From Nitrospirota bacterium (lineage in GTDB: Bacteria > Nitrospirota > Thermodesulfovibrionia > Thermodesulfovibrionales > UBA6898), in NCBI GenBank assembly GCA_021814065.1, contig JAKAIZ010000005.1, forward strand, positions 1 to 35,418: DNA of 35,418 nt, in the 5' to 3' direction. The first letter of the stretch is position 1. Every line of letters begins with the position of its first letter. Under the pieces are notes generated by a model that ran no database searches, was not told the DNA's origin, and was given only the letters and a program-made list of their open reading frames with translations. Shown here in pieces: positions 17,852 to 26,498 of this stretch. The position numbers and the translations under genes were made by a program.

Positions 17852-18904
17852 TTATTTTTCTGATAACAATTCCCACCTGAGGGGAGTTCCCCTCCGGATA
17901 TCTTTCACCGCCCTCCGGCCCAGGATGTCCTTGAGATATTTCGGAGAGAGCCCGTATCCCGGCCTGACGGATCTTACGTTTTCCTCACTGAAGGCGTCAC
18001 CGGCTTTGATATCCTTTACAACAAACAGAGAGCGGGAGAGTTCCCTGCTCATCTTTACCCTGTCAGTCAGCTCGTAGCTGACCTCCCCGAGAGCCTTTTC
18101 CACTTCTCTCACTGTCTTCACCATTGCTCCAAACTCGGACGGCTCGATCGAAAAAAGGGCGTCAGGCCCTCCGAGCTTGCGGTCCAAGATAAAATGCTTC
18201 TCTATGATTTTAGCCCCCAGGGCAACCGCCGCTATGGGAACCGATATACCGAGCGTATGATCGGACAAACCGACAACTGTCTGGAATGTCTCTTTCAAAT
18301 TCTGAATGGTGTTCAGATTCATTTCTTCGTACATCGCAGGGTACGCCGATGTGCATTTTAAAAGGGCTATCTGATGGTTTCCAACTTTCTTGCAGGCGTC
18401 GACGGCTGCTTCTATGTCGCACACCGTTGCTATGCCGCTTGATATGATAACAGGCTTGCCCTTCGACGCAATGTATTCTATTAGCGGGATATCCGTTATC
18501 TCAAAGGACGCGACCTTATAAGCCGGGACGTTCAATCCCTCCAGAAAATCTACCGCGGTCTTATCAAAAGGCGAGGAAAAACATATGAGTCCTAAATCCT
18601 CCGCCATTTCCTTCAATTTCGGCTGCCAATCCCACGGCGTACAGGCCTCCTGATACAGCTGATAAAGAGTCTTCCCGTCCCAGACCGTTCCCTGCCTTAT
18701 CCGGAAGTACTCATTGTCCACATCTATCGTCATCGTATCCGCGGTATATGTCTGCAATTTTATTGCATCCGCCCCGGACTGTTTAGCCGCCCTCACCGTC
18801 TTCACGGCGATATCAAAATCCTGGTTGTGATTGGCCGAGAGTTCAGCGACAAGAAAAACCTTCTCGCCCTCCCCTATGATTCTGTTTTCAATACTGAACG
18901 TCAT
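17852..18904 (-). CDS. pseI: Pseudaminic acid synthase
   Basis: 350-residue NeuB-family aldolase that condenses 2,4-diacetamido-2,4,6-trideoxy-L-altrose with phosphoenolpyruvate to form pseudaminic acid. The N-terminal TIM barrel includes VAELSANHNQDFDIAVKTVRAA, KLQTYTADTMTID, and WDGKTLYQLYQEACTPWDWQ, the last typical of PseI rather than sialic or legionaminic synthases. FSSPFDKTAVDFLE and EKHFILDRKLGGPDALFS follow. The C-terminal SAF/antifreeze-like domain spans about residues 285-350. The start is set by GAGG seven bases before the ATG. It sits directly after pseGH with a 9-base gap. Confidence 0.95.
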   Translation of the reverse strand: MTFSIENRIIGEGEKVFLVAELSANHNQDFDIAVKTVRAAKQSGADAIKLQTYTADTMTIDVDNEYFRIRQGTVWDGKTLYQLYQEACTPWDWQPKLKEMAEDLGLICFSSPFDKTAVDFLEGLNVPAYKVASFEITDIPLIEYIASKGKPVIISSGIATVCDIEAAVDACKKVGNHQIALLKCTSAYPAMYEEMNLNTIQNLKETFQTVVGLSDHTLGISVPIAAVALGAKIIEKHFILDRKLGGPDALFSIEPSEFGAMVKTVREVEKALGEVSYELTDRVKMSRELSRSLFVVKDIKAGDAFSEENVRSVRPGYGLSPKYLKDILGRRAVKDIRRGTPLRWELLSEK

Positions 18905-18913
18905 GCCAGGGCC

Positions 18914-20371
18914 TCAGACATGCAATACATACTCCAGTGCATTTTGATTGTGCAAGACACGTTTTCTCACGAATCTAAAGCGGGCCCGCTCAAAAAATTT
19001 CACGGACAAAAAGTTTTCCACTTTTATATAGGCTCTGATCATGGTGACCGCCGGCAGATGCGCTTTTAAATGGACGATAGCCTTCTGCAGGATATCCTGT
19101 CCGAGCCCAAGGCCCCTGAAATCACTCCCTATCCCAAGACTGATAACCGCTTCTTCGCCTGTCACATCAAACCTCACCTGTCCTATAAAAACACCGGCAG
19201 CTTCCGCAACAAGAAACACGCAATCGGTGCTCGAAAGTTTTCCCGCAAACCACAACCGGTGGTCATCCAGTCCGATACCTTCCTCATGGAACGAATTCCG
19301 CCTGATTTCCGGATCGTTTGAAAGTTCAAAAACGGCAGACATATCTTTTACTTCTGCCCGTCTGACAACGAGAGCGCCTTTTGTGAACACCCCCCTTATC
19401 CTGGCGACAATCCTCTGCGCTCCTTTGCCGTCGACCACCGACCTGCCGATTTGGGACATCCTTTGTCTTGCCCGGATATCCTCAAGCGCCTCAACCTTGT
19501 CTGATATGTTCCTTAATACCTCCTTGTCCTCCCACCGGCCTGCGTACTCTACGAAGCCCGCCTTCTGCCAGCCTCCTATGTTATCCATCTGATTATCGGC
19601 CACAGCCACGGCGATTGCCGGGACACCTACCCTTGCCAGTTCATACAATGTCTGCCCTCCCGCAGATATTGCAATATCCGATTCAAACATTAGGGCTTTC
19701 ATTTCTTCTGCATCCGAACAATACATCATCGTGGTCCGGCTGTCAGCCTCTCTCTCTATTTCCTCCCTGTTTCGGAAACCCGGGCCTATAATGACGGTCT
19801 TCGTGAGTTCCCCGTGATTGTCATGAAGAGTCCTCATAATGCCGGGCGTAATATTTCTGGCATCATTACCGCCGAGGGTGACCACTATCCCTTTAACCCT
19901 TTCATTCAAGGTCTTTTCGGGGACATACCGGAAAGCCCTTCTGAGCGGTATATATCTCGGACCAAGAAGATAAGTGATACCTTCCTTTCGAGGATAGTGC
20001 AAATCTTCCGCACCGATACTTCCGTTGACAACAATACCGCTGGGATAGTCCATCCTCTTATAGTCGTCCATATATATACCGACGCCGGTCGAACTCGAAA
20101 CGTCTCTGTAAAAATCAGGTTCTCCCAGATAGGAGTCGATAACCGCCACATCAGCTCCTTCTGTCAGTTCATGGAGCCGTTTCCTCTCTTTCAGCCAGTC
20201 CAGAATGAGATAATTCTTGTCTCTTAACAAAGCGCCATAAGTTTCATCTCCGTTTATTACAAGTTCCGGAACTATCCCTTTCTCCTCAAATGCTTCGTAT
20301 AGAGAAGTGCATCGTGATATATGCCCGTTGCCTATCCCCGCGCCGCCCTCTGTTATGATCATAACTTTCAT
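18914..20371 (-). CDS. pseG: Fused PseG hydrolase and PseH acetyltransferase
   Basis: 485-residue two-domain enzyme covering two steps of pseudaminic acid synthesis. Residues 1 to about 320 are PseG, a GT-B-like hydrolase that removes UDP from the 2,4-diacetamido altrose intermediate: GGAGIGNGHISRCTSLYEAF with the catalytic-type His, then VIDSYLGEPDFYRD and AISAGGQTLYELARVGVPAIAV. Residues about 333-485 are a GNAT acetyltransferase (PseH-like) with VVRRAEVKDMSAVFELSNDPEIR and the acetyl-CoA loop RGLGLGQDIL. The ATG overlaps the hisF-like stop as ATGA. In many species PseG and PseH are separate; fusion probably passes intermediates on. Confidence 0.92.
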   Translation of the reverse strand: MKVMIITEGGAGIGNGHISRCTSLYEAFEEKGIVPELVINGDETYGALLRDKNYLILDWLKERKRLHELTEGADVAVIDSYLGEPDFYRDVSSSTGVGIYMDDYKRMDYPSGIVVNGSIGAEDLHYPRKEGITYLLGPRYIPLRRAFRYVPEKTLNERVKGIVVTLGGNDARNITPGIMRTLHDNHGELTKTVIIGPGFRNREEIEREADSRTTMMYCSDAEEMKALMFESDIAISAGGQTLYELARVGVPAIAVAVADNQMDNIGGWQKAGFVEYAGRWEDKEVLRNISDKVEALEDIRARQRMSQIGRSVVDGKGAQRIVARIRGVFTKGALVVRRAEVKDMSAVFELSNDPEIRRNSFHEEGIGLDDHRLWFAGKLSSTDCVFLVAEAAGVFIGQVRFDVTGEEAVISLGIGSDFRGLGLGQDILQKAIVHLKAHLPAVTMIRAYIKVENFLSVKFFERARFRFVRKRVLHNQNALEYVLHV

Positions 20372-21144
20372 CTGCCGCCAATATTGACATCGCGGACGGG
20401 GACTCCCTTCGAGGCAAGAAACCGTTTCACTTCCATCGGCGTTTGTTCCGTGAAGTGAAACATGCTGGCTGCTGCAACCGCTGATGCCCCGGCCAAAAAT
20501 ATAGCTTCATACATGTGCTCATAATTGCCTGCCCCCCCCGATGCGATCACCGGGATATTTACCTGTTCCGTGATCTTTCTTATCCGTTCAAGGTCGTATC
20601 CCTGCATCGTCCCGTCTCTTTCAACAGAGGTAACAAGGATTTCTCCGGCTCCACGCCCCTCAACTTCGGAAGCCCAGTCTCCGATATTCCTGCCGGTGGG
20701 GACGGAGCCGCAGTGACTGTAACATTCATAAGAGCCGTCTTTTGACCTTCTGACATCTATGCTGACTACGATACACTGCGAACCAAAATGCCGAGCGGCG
20801 TCATTTATCAGTGTCGCCGATTCGTAGGCCGCGCTGTTAATGCAGATTTTGTCGGCTCCGGCACGAAGCAATTTCCTGATATCTTCGAGGTTCCGTATTC
20901 CGCCGCCGACGGTCAACGGCACAAAACACTCGGAAGATATTTCCGATACCACTTCATAATCCGGGGAGCGTCCTTCCCTTGTCGCCGAGATATCCAGAAG
21001 CATCAACTCGTCCACCTGCCGCGTGTTGTAGACTTTAATAGCGGGCATTAGCGTACCTATTCTGCGCCAGCTATTGAACCCGACGCCTTTCACCAACCCC
21101 ACGTCCTTCCACAGCAGCGTGGGGATTACCCGCACCTTCAGCAC
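20368..21144 (-). CDS. HisF-like ammonia-channel subunit of a sugar amidotransferase
   Basis: 258-residue (beta/alpha)8 barrel homologous to HisF. Its start reads VLKVRVIPTLLWKDVGLVKG. Histidine HisF has the active-site Asp in IPCLD; here that residue is Leu (IPTLL), so the cyclase function is probably lost while the barrel that passes ammonia remains. SIDVRRS keeps the second Asp. This matches the HisF2/WbpZ-like subunits of the WbpG system. The GTG at 21144 overlaps the hisH-like stop by seven bases (GTGCTGA) and is preferred over a longer frame lying inside hisH. It should partner the HisH-like and WbpG-like proteins to feed ammonia for acetamidino formation. Confidence 0.88.
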   Translation of the reverse strand: MLKVRVIPTLLWKDVGLVKGVGFNSWRRIGTLMPAIKVYNTRQVDELMLLDISATREGRSPDYEVVSEISSECFVPLTVGGGIRNLEDIRKLLRAGADKICINSAAYESATLINDAARHFGSQCIVVSIDVRRSKDGSYECYSHCGSVPTGRNIGDWASEVEGRGAGEILVTSVERDGTMQGYDLERIRKITEQVNIPVIASGGAGNYEHMYEAIFLAGASAVAAASMFHFTEQTPMEVKRFLASKGVPVRDVNIGGR

Positions 21145-21767
21145 AAGCCACCTCTCCACTTCAAGAAATTTCTGAGAAGCCGAAAGCCCGGCTGCCCGCT
21201 CTTTTCCGGATGAAATTGCACCCCTAAAGCGTTCCCGGACTGAACGGCAGAAACGAAACTGCCGCAATATGGCGTAGTAGCGAGAACATCATCGGGGTTA
21301 AGAGGTATGAAATGGTAGCTGTGCACAAAATAAAAGTCGGAACCGTTCGCTATCCCTGAAAACAACGGATGATCTCTTTCGCGATGTACCTCATTCCATC
21401 CGACATGAGGAACTCTGACCAGAGGGTCGACCGGATCCAAACGCCTGACTTCACCCGGGATAAGTTTCAGCCCGCATTCTTCACCGCCCTCATACCCATT
21501 GTCTGCAAGGAGCTGCATTCCCAGGCATATCCCCAACAAGGGGACAGCATCTTCTATCACAGCTTCCTGAATAGCTTCTTCCCATCCGCCCCTCCGCAAG
21601 CGGGCCATGCCGTCGACAAAAGCCCCAACACCAGGCAATACGACGTGATCAGCAGATTCCATTTTCCCGGGGTCATCAGAAATAAACGCATCAGCGCCGC
21701 ATTCTTCAAACGCGCGTCTTACTGACCCCAGATTGCCCATCCCAAAATCAATTATCAGCGTTTTCAT
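21138..21767 (-). CDS. HisH-like glutaminase subunit of a sugar amidotransferase
   Basis: 209-residue class I glutamine amidotransferase that hydrolyses glutamine and passes NH3 to its synthase partner. The triad is visible: Cys81 in LLGICLGMQLL, with His186 and Glu188 in VQFHPEKSG. VLPGVGAFVDGM and VPHVGWNEV are typical HisH segments. The neighbours are a HisF-like barrel and a PP-loop sugar amidotransferase, and no other histidine genes are near. I therefore infer it supplies ammonia for acetamidino-sugar formation rather than for histidine synthesis. It starts 33 bases after the radical SAM stop, with a poor Shine-Dalgarno, suggesting coupled translation. Confidence 0.9.
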   Translation of the reverse strand: MKTLIIDFGMGNLGSVRRAFEECGADAFISDDPGKMESADHVVLPGVGAFVDGMARLRRGGWEEAIQEAVIEDAVPLLGICLGMQLLADNGYEGGEECGLKLIPGEVRRLDPVDPLVRVPHVGWNEVHRERDHPLFSGIANGSDFYFVHSYHFIPLNPDDVLATTPYCGSFVSAVQSGNALGVQFHPEKSGQPGFRLLRNFLKWRGGLC

Positions 21768-21800
21768 TTAAGACATTTTTCTTAAAACAAGAAATTCTTC

Positions 21801-22715
21801 CTAATTATTGACGGCGTTGCAAGCACAACAGGGAGATATGAATTCTCTCTGGCAAATACTTTCCCTGAGTACAAGGAAAGCGTCGTTGTTCCATATTGTT
21901 GTAAGATCCTGGGCAAGTATGTTACCGACTATATACCTGCTTGTCAGGTCATAACAGCAGGGGACAACATCTCCATTCCATCGAATTGTGATAGTATTAT
22001 TTACATGGTCGCAAGAATTCCCGGATTTGTCTTGAACATTTCTGGTTGTTTCATACAATTCATTATTTACATGCATATGAGGCCATTTCATAGCAAAGGT
22101 GGTCTTAAAACCGTGAATGTCATCGAGAAAGTCCGATAAATACTCTGATATGTACAAGGGGTATTTTAAGGGCTGTTCTCCGAAATTGAGCCGTTCTTTC
22201 TTAAACTGGGTAGTCGCAATATAAACCGCCGGAGCAGTAGCCGATAATGCCCGTTTTTTCTCCATAAAAAGTCTGATGTTGCTGAGAACTTTCATTGCGT
22301 CACAATTCTTCCTGACCATATTGTTTTGTTCCGGGCTTTCTCCGTCCAGGGAAAACTCAATAGAGTCTAGGCCGCTCTCCAGTATATCTTCCATCAGGGA
22401 TTCAGTTAAGAGCATGCCGTTACTAACGGTCTTTACGTAAGGGACGCCTAATAACTTGAGCTTCCTGGCCATGGATGCAAAATTCCTGTTCAGGAGCGGT
22501 TCACCCCCATGGTACAATACCGCAACTCTTACAGACTTTATATGAAAAAGCATATTGTCCACGATACGATCAAATGTGTCGAGTTTCATAATGCCCCGTT
22601 CCATATCGATTGTCCCCGTAGGACAGTGAGAACAGCGCAGGTTGCACAGACCAGATGGCTCTATTCTGATTACCCCTGGAAAGGGTCTGATATAGCTACT
22701 ATAATTCATTGTCAT
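21801..22715 (-). CDS. Radical SAM protein with SPASM-like C-terminus, inserted in the amidotransferase set
   Basis: 304 residues. The radical SAM cluster motif is CNLRCSHC (Cys24, Cys28, Cys31), followed by a typical GGEPLLN and the later EFSLDGESPEQ strand. The C-terminal third has SCDHVNNTITIRWNGDVVPCCYDL and a terminal CCACNAV, a SPASM/twitch-like auxiliary Fe-S cluster region. The N-terminal ATG overlaps the WbpG-like stop by 17 bases, and a second ATG two codons later is equally possible. It separates the PP-loop enzyme from its HisH and HisF partners. Substrate is unknown; a modification of the nonulosonate or of a carrier-bound sugar is inferred. Confidence 0.85.
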   Translation of the reverse strand: MTMNYSSYIRPFPGVIRIEPSGLCNLRCSHCPTGTIDMERGIMKLDTFDRIVDNMLFHIKSVRVAVLYHGGEPLLNRNFASMARKLKLLGVPYVKTVSNGMLLTESLMEDILESGLDSIEFSLDGESPEQNNMVRKNCDAMKVLSNIRLFMEKKRALSATAPAVYIATTQFKKERLNFGEQPLKYPLYISEYLSDFLDDIHGFKTTFAMKWPHMHVNNELYETTRNVQDKSGNSCDHVNNTITIRWNGDVVPCCYDLTSRYIVGNILAQDLTTIWNNDAFLVLRESICQREFISPCCACNAVNN

Positions 22716-23850
22716 AATGATTTTTTGTCAGATTGCCATACCTGTCTTTCATGAGGTTGCCTCTCGAATCCGTCAGAAAGATTTTCTTATTAGTAAATCT
22801 ATCGCAGATTTTGACAAATTCCTCCGTGGCAATTCCCAGCGGGGCAAGGATTTCTTCAAGAGGTTTGCCAAGGTAGCTCCATGGGAATTTGCCATCGTGC
22901 ATGCGGACCATCTCCATTCCGTCACGGCGCGTTATGCGTTCCCGCCTGATATGAAGGCAGGCTATGTCCGTGGCACGCCCGAAGCCGAATTTGAGGAACT
23001 TGAAGTAGTCATGAATTCCGGTCTGGCAATTATCGAGATTTTCATAGTTCACGATCGATCCCTCCACTGTTGTCTGGAGGGTGGTGAATCCGTGTGCCTG
23101 GGCCAACAGGGCATTTGAGTACCCGTCCCACGGGAGATAGTAGCCGAGAAATATTCCCGTAACCCCGATCCGTTTCAGTTCTTCGTCGGTCGGGTAGGTG
23201 TAGGGAATGAGATGCTTCGCCTCTATCCCCTCCATGCCAACAAGATCCGACACCCTCAGCCCCAGGAGACCTCCGAATTCCTCGAGCCAGCGACGCGTCA
23301 GCACATTCCTTTCGCTATCAGCAGCCGGACCGCCGTATTCGTTTTGAGAATTCTCACCCCAGACAATCAGCGGCACATTGAATTCCACGGCGGTCCTCAC
23401 GGGAATTGTGAAAATACCCACGTGCTCAGGCCAGGATATATCGCCTACATGGGTCAAACCGATGCGGTTCAGCAGTCTTCTGATCTTTTTGTTCGGAGAA
23501 AACTCAATGTAATCGACCCCCAGGTTTTTTATGTTCTCGATGTTCTTTCTCCCTATCTCGGACAGGTCACAGGTCGTTGCCGTTACACAAAGAGGGTTCA
23601 TGCCGAGCTGCAGCATCCGAACAACCTGATAGGTGCTGTCTTTACCGCCGCTTACCGGGACAATGCAATTCCAGTTACTTCCTCCTTCGGACCGGAATCT
23701 ATCGAATATCGCTGTCAGCTGATCGCGACGGCCGGCCCAGTCGACCGCCTCCCTCCTTTCGTAGCTGCGGCAAGCGCTGCAAACACCTTCCTCGTCAATA
23801 AAGAGATCCGGCTTCGTATCAGGCATTACACATCTTTTACAATACCTCAA
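22699..23850 (-). CDS. pseA: N-acetyl sugar amidotransferase, WbpG/PseA-like
   Basis: 383-residue PP-loop ATP-dependent amidotransferase that turns an N-acetyl group into acetamidino on a sugar, as PseA does for pseudaminic acid and WbpG for a mannuronate. The N-terminus has CKRCVMPDTKPDLFIDEEGVC with a CxxC...CxxC pair, probably Zn. The PP-loop SGGKDS is at 67-72. The TTG at 23850 is the likely start, with GGAGG eight bases upstream and the family N-terminus at once. The C-terminus shows a short 8-residue duplication (GNLMKDRY GNLTKNHY). Genes for HisH and HisF subunits lie downstream. PseA is chosen over WbpG because of the surrounding pse genes. Confidence 0.88.
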   Translation of the reverse strand: MRYCKRCVMPDTKPDLFIDEEGVCSACRSYERREAVDWAGRRDQLTAIFDRFRSEGGSNWNCIVPVSGGKDSTYQVVRMLQLGMNPLCVTATTCDLSEIGRKNIENIKNLGVDYIEFSPNKKIRRLLNRIGLTHVGDISWPEHVGIFTIPVRTAVEFNVPLIVWGENSQNEYGGPAADSERNVLTRRWLEEFGGLLGLRVSDLVGMEGIEAKHLIPYTYPTDEELKRIGVTGIFLGYYLPWDGYSNALLAQAHGFTTLQTTVEGSIVNYENLDNCQTGIHDYFKFLKFGFGRATDIACLHIRRERITRRDGMEMVRMHDGKFPWSYLGKPLEEILAPLGIATEEFVKICDRFTNKKIFLTDSRGNLMKDRYGNLTKNHYDNEL

Positions 23851-23915
23851 GAATTCTTCCTCCCTTTACCGTCTCGGTCGCCGGCTCCTTCAGCCGACAG
23901 CGGCATGATTATGCT

Positions 23916-24542
23916 TTACATGCCCTTTTCGAATAAGAACCAGAATATATCGTCCTGCGGGAAATTCACGTCCCGGTGATACACAAACCCATATTTCACG
24001 AGTTTCAGATCTCCAAACCTGTCCAATATCTCACCCGCAAAATCCCGTTTGAATAATTTGTCCTCATGTCCCCTGTACGGTATGCTTACAGGCTTCGGAT
24101 TGTAATATTCCGCGATACAAATATAGCGTTTGCTGCCGCGGTATAACAAATCATAGACGTCGGGAAGTCTGGCCGGATCAATATGAATAAGCACCCCTTT
24201 TGTAAATACAAAATCCCGCTTATAATCCGGCGAGAAATCCAGGACGGATTTATGGTATATCCTTATTTTATTGTCGAGCAGCCCCAACTCATCAACCGCC
24301 CTCTTGTTGATTTCCACGGCTGACAATTCAGTTTCGGGAAGAAGCAGGCGTATCGCCTGCAGGTTGAGGCCGATATTCGCGCCTAATTCGATCACGGAGC
24401 CGACAGAAACTGTATATGACAGGATTTCAGCGAACATTGCAAGGTTACTCGCCGTCAAGCCGGCCCCCCTGTTTCGTGCCGCATAGTCGTCGCCAAAATC
24501 ACCCGCCCAGAAATGCTCCTGCTCCGTCCTGTATGCCTTCAT
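23916..24542 (-). CDS. Pseudaminic-acid-associated SAM methyltransferase
   Basis: 208 residues. The start, EQEHFWAGDFGDDYAARNRG, is characteristic of the methylases encoded in pseudaminic acid loci. The SAM motif SVIELGANIGLNLQAIRLL lies near residue 50, with FTKGVLIHIDP later. GGGAGG lies four bases before the ATG. Its product could be an O-methyl or N-methyl group on the nonulosonate; the chemistry for this family is not settled from sequence. It sits between the cytidylyltransferase and amidotransferase genes. Confidence 0.9.
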   Translation of the reverse strand: MKAYRTEQEHFWAGDFGDDYAARNRGAGLTASNLAMFAEILSYTVSVGSVIELGANIGLNLQAIRLLLPETELSAVEINKRAVDELGLLDNKIRIYHKSVLDFSPDYKRDFVFTKGVLIHIDPARLPDVYDLLYRGSKRYICIAEYYNPKPVSIPYRGHEDKLFKRDFAGEILDRFGDLKLVKYGFVYHRDVNFPQDDIFWFLFEKGM

Positions 24543-24576
24543 GAGCCCTCCCGTGTGTTGAATCTTCTCGCTGCTT

Positions 24577-25311
24577 TCACCGACCTTTTTTTTGATTTAT
24601 TTTTTTTAGCCAAGGTTTTGCCCTGAACAATCTGACAATATCCGCGATTCCAAAAAACTCGCCATATGGATAAAGAAAGTCAAAAACGGCACAAAGCAAA
24701 GTATAATCTTCTTCGGTATCGAGTGTTATCCTGATATCCGGAGAATACACGTCGGGCTCTGCCTCGATACTGCTTATAGTGAAGCGGTCCGGATTGCTCG
24801 CGTAAATGTAAGGACACACGTGCTCCCTTTCGAAGGGCTCCTTCGCCTCCAAGTAAGCTCTTTCGAGGGCGGAGAACTTCAGCGCCTCGACGTCCAAACC
24901 GTGGGGAAACGTTCTCACCAGGACGTTGGAAGTGTAATCGGCGCCGGTCCCAATGTGTTGTGATATCACTCTGTCTACGACCTCCGGATCGACACAGGGA
25001 CAGTCGCTGGTTATTCTCACAATCACATCCACACCGTTCTCCACAGCAGCCTTATAGTACCTTCCCAGAACGTCCTCTTTGCTTCCCCTGAAACACTTAG
25101 CTCTTTCTGATCCGGCGATACGGGCAATCACGTCATCTTCCCGGCCGGTCGTCGTAGCAACAATAATATCGTCGACCTTCTTCGACTTCCTGATTCGCCG
25201 GATCACCTGCTGGAGAACACTGGTACCGCTGTCAAAAGGTAATTCCTTCAACACCTTGCCCGGCAATCTCGTTGACGACATCCTTGCCTGAATAATAGCC
25301 CCTGTCTTCAT
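24577..25311 (-). CDS. SpsF-like cytidylyltransferase, probable CMP-pseudaminate synthetase
   Basis: 244-residue nucleotidyltransferase (SpsF/PF02348 type). It starts MKTGAIIQARMSSTRLPGKV, the CTP-binding signature, then VDDIIVATTTGREDDV and VIVRITSDCPCVDPEVVDRV. It occupies the place of PseF, which activates pseudaminic acid with CTP, and no other PseF candidate is in the window. The ATG at 25311 overlaps the pseC stop as ATGA; a longer frame with 15 extra residues lies inside pseC. The 3' end includes two A8 runs in the coding sense. A divergent CMP-sugar role is inferred from position. Confidence 0.88.
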   Translation of the reverse strand: MKTGAIIQARMSSTRLPGKVLKELPFDSGTSVLQQVIRRIRKSKKVDDIIVATTTGREDDVIARIAGSERAKCFRGSKEDVLGRYYKAAVENGVDVIVRITSDCPCVDPEVVDRVISQHIGTGADYTSNVLVRTFPHGLDVEALKFSALERAYLEAKEPFEREHVCPYIYASNPDRFTISSIEAEPDVYSPDIRITLDTEEDYTLLCAVFDFLYPYGEFFGIADIVRLFRAKPWLKKINQKKGR

Positions 25312-26495
25312 GCAAAATCTTCGAATACCCTGACAAGGGTTTCTGTGACGAAGCACACCTCGTCATCATTCATAGCGGGATATATCGGAATGCTTATTTC
25401 GCTTCTATAGAAAGCCTCGGACACGGGGCACAAGGCCTTCTCATAGCCCAGCTGCTGATAAAAAGGCTGAAGATAAACCGGTATATAGTGGACCTGAACC
25501 CCGAGTCCCCTTCGTCTCAGTTCCGATACAATCGCGGCCTTTTTGACCGCATAGCCCTCCTTGAGCCTTATGGGGTACAGGTGATATGCCGAATAGGCGT
25601 AGTCTTTCTCGGCAGGGACATCAAAAAAAGGGTTGGAATGAAATTTCCTGTTATAAATACCGGCGATTTCTCTTCTTCTTTCAATGAATCGTTCAATCTT
25701 CCGAAGTTGTGAAATTCCGAGCGCCGCCTGCAGGTCGGTCATGCGGTAATTAAACCCGAGAAGATGCATCTCATAATACCAGGGACCGTCCGGTTCCCGC
25801 GTAAATTCCGTCCTTGTAATGCCGTGAGTGCGGAACATCAACAGCCTGTCGTAATAGGACTTATCGTTAGTCAGTACAGCCCCGCCTTCTCCCGTGGTAA
25901 TGTGCTTTACGGGGTGAAAACTGAACACCGTCATATCTGAAAGCGCACATTTGCCTATCCTGACCCACTCGGCACGTTCCCCTCCCCTGTGCTCCTTTGC
26001 ACGCGAAAGGAGATATCGGGCACCCAAAGCATGGCATGCGTCCTCAATGATCACCAGGCCCTGCTTTTGTGCCAGGTCAAAAACCTGTTCCATCGCGGCG
26101 GGATGTCCCGCGAAATGAACAGGGATAATGGCCTTTGTACAGGGGGTTATCGCGTGTTCAATCAGGTTTGCGTCTATGTTACCCGTGTCGCACTCAACAT
26201 CAATAAATACCGGCTTTGCCCCCACGTACAAAGAAACATTGGCAGTCGCCACAAACGTCAAGGGCGTTGTCACAATCTCGTCGCCGGCCCCAACGCCTGC
26301 GACTTCACACGCTGCATGGAGTGCCGCAGTCCCTGAGGAAAAAATCACGGCGTGCGCGGCTCCGCAGTATTCGGCCAGGGCTGTCTCGAATTCTTCAATT
26401 TTCGGCCCCTGGGTAATGAAATCCGACCGAAGTACGTCGGTTACCGCCTTTATGTCTCCGTCATCAATAAACTGTCTGCTATAGGGGAGAACCAT
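25308..26495 (-). CDS. pseC: UDP-4-amino-4,6-dideoxy-N-acetyl-beta-L-altrosamine transaminase
   Basis: 395-residue PLP aminotransferase of the DegT/DnrJ/EryC1 family, the second step of pseudaminic acid synthesis. The N-terminus MVLPYSRQFIDDGDIKAVTDVLRSD is the PseC pattern. IFSSGTAALHAA binds the PLP phosphate. The Schiff-base lysine is K197 in FHPVKHITTGEGG. The C-terminus GVQVHYIPVYLQPFY is also diagnostic. It starts three bases after the pseB stop. Full length and all active-site landmarks are present. Confidence 0.95.
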   Translation of the reverse strand: MVLPYSRQFIDDGDIKAVTDVLRSDFITQGPKIEEFETALAEYCGAAHAVIFSSGTAALHAACEVAGVGAGDEIVTTPLTFVATANVSLYVGAKPVFIDVECDTGNIDANLIEHAITPCTKAIIPVHFAGHPAAMEQVFDLAQKQGLVIIEDACHALGARYLLSRAKEHRGGERAEWVRIGKCALSDMTVFSFHPVKHITTGEGGAVLTNDKSYYDRLLMFRTHGITRTEFTREPDGPWYYEMHLLGFNYRMTDLQAALGISQLRKIERFIERRREIAGIYNRKFHSNPFFDVPAEKDYAYSAYHLYPIRLKEGYAVKKAAIVSELRRRGLGVQVHYIPVYLQPFYQQLGYEKALCPVSEAFYRSEISIPIYPAMNDDEVCFVTETLVRVFEDFA

Positions 26496-26498
26496 AAA

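Noticed and set aside
17852-18904. Sialic or legionaminic acid synthase
   Set aside because: The WDGKTLYQLYQEA and FSSPFDKTAVDFLE patterns, together with pseB, pseC and pseG, favour pseudaminic acid.
20368-21767. Histidine biosynthesis hisH-hisF
   Set aside because: No other his gene is near, the cyclase Asp is missing in the HisF-like protein, and a PP-loop sugar amidotransferase is encoded in the same set.
23212-23979. 255-codon open frame on the plus strand
   Set aside because: It overlaps the WbpG-like gene, whose PP-loop and Cys motifs are explicit.
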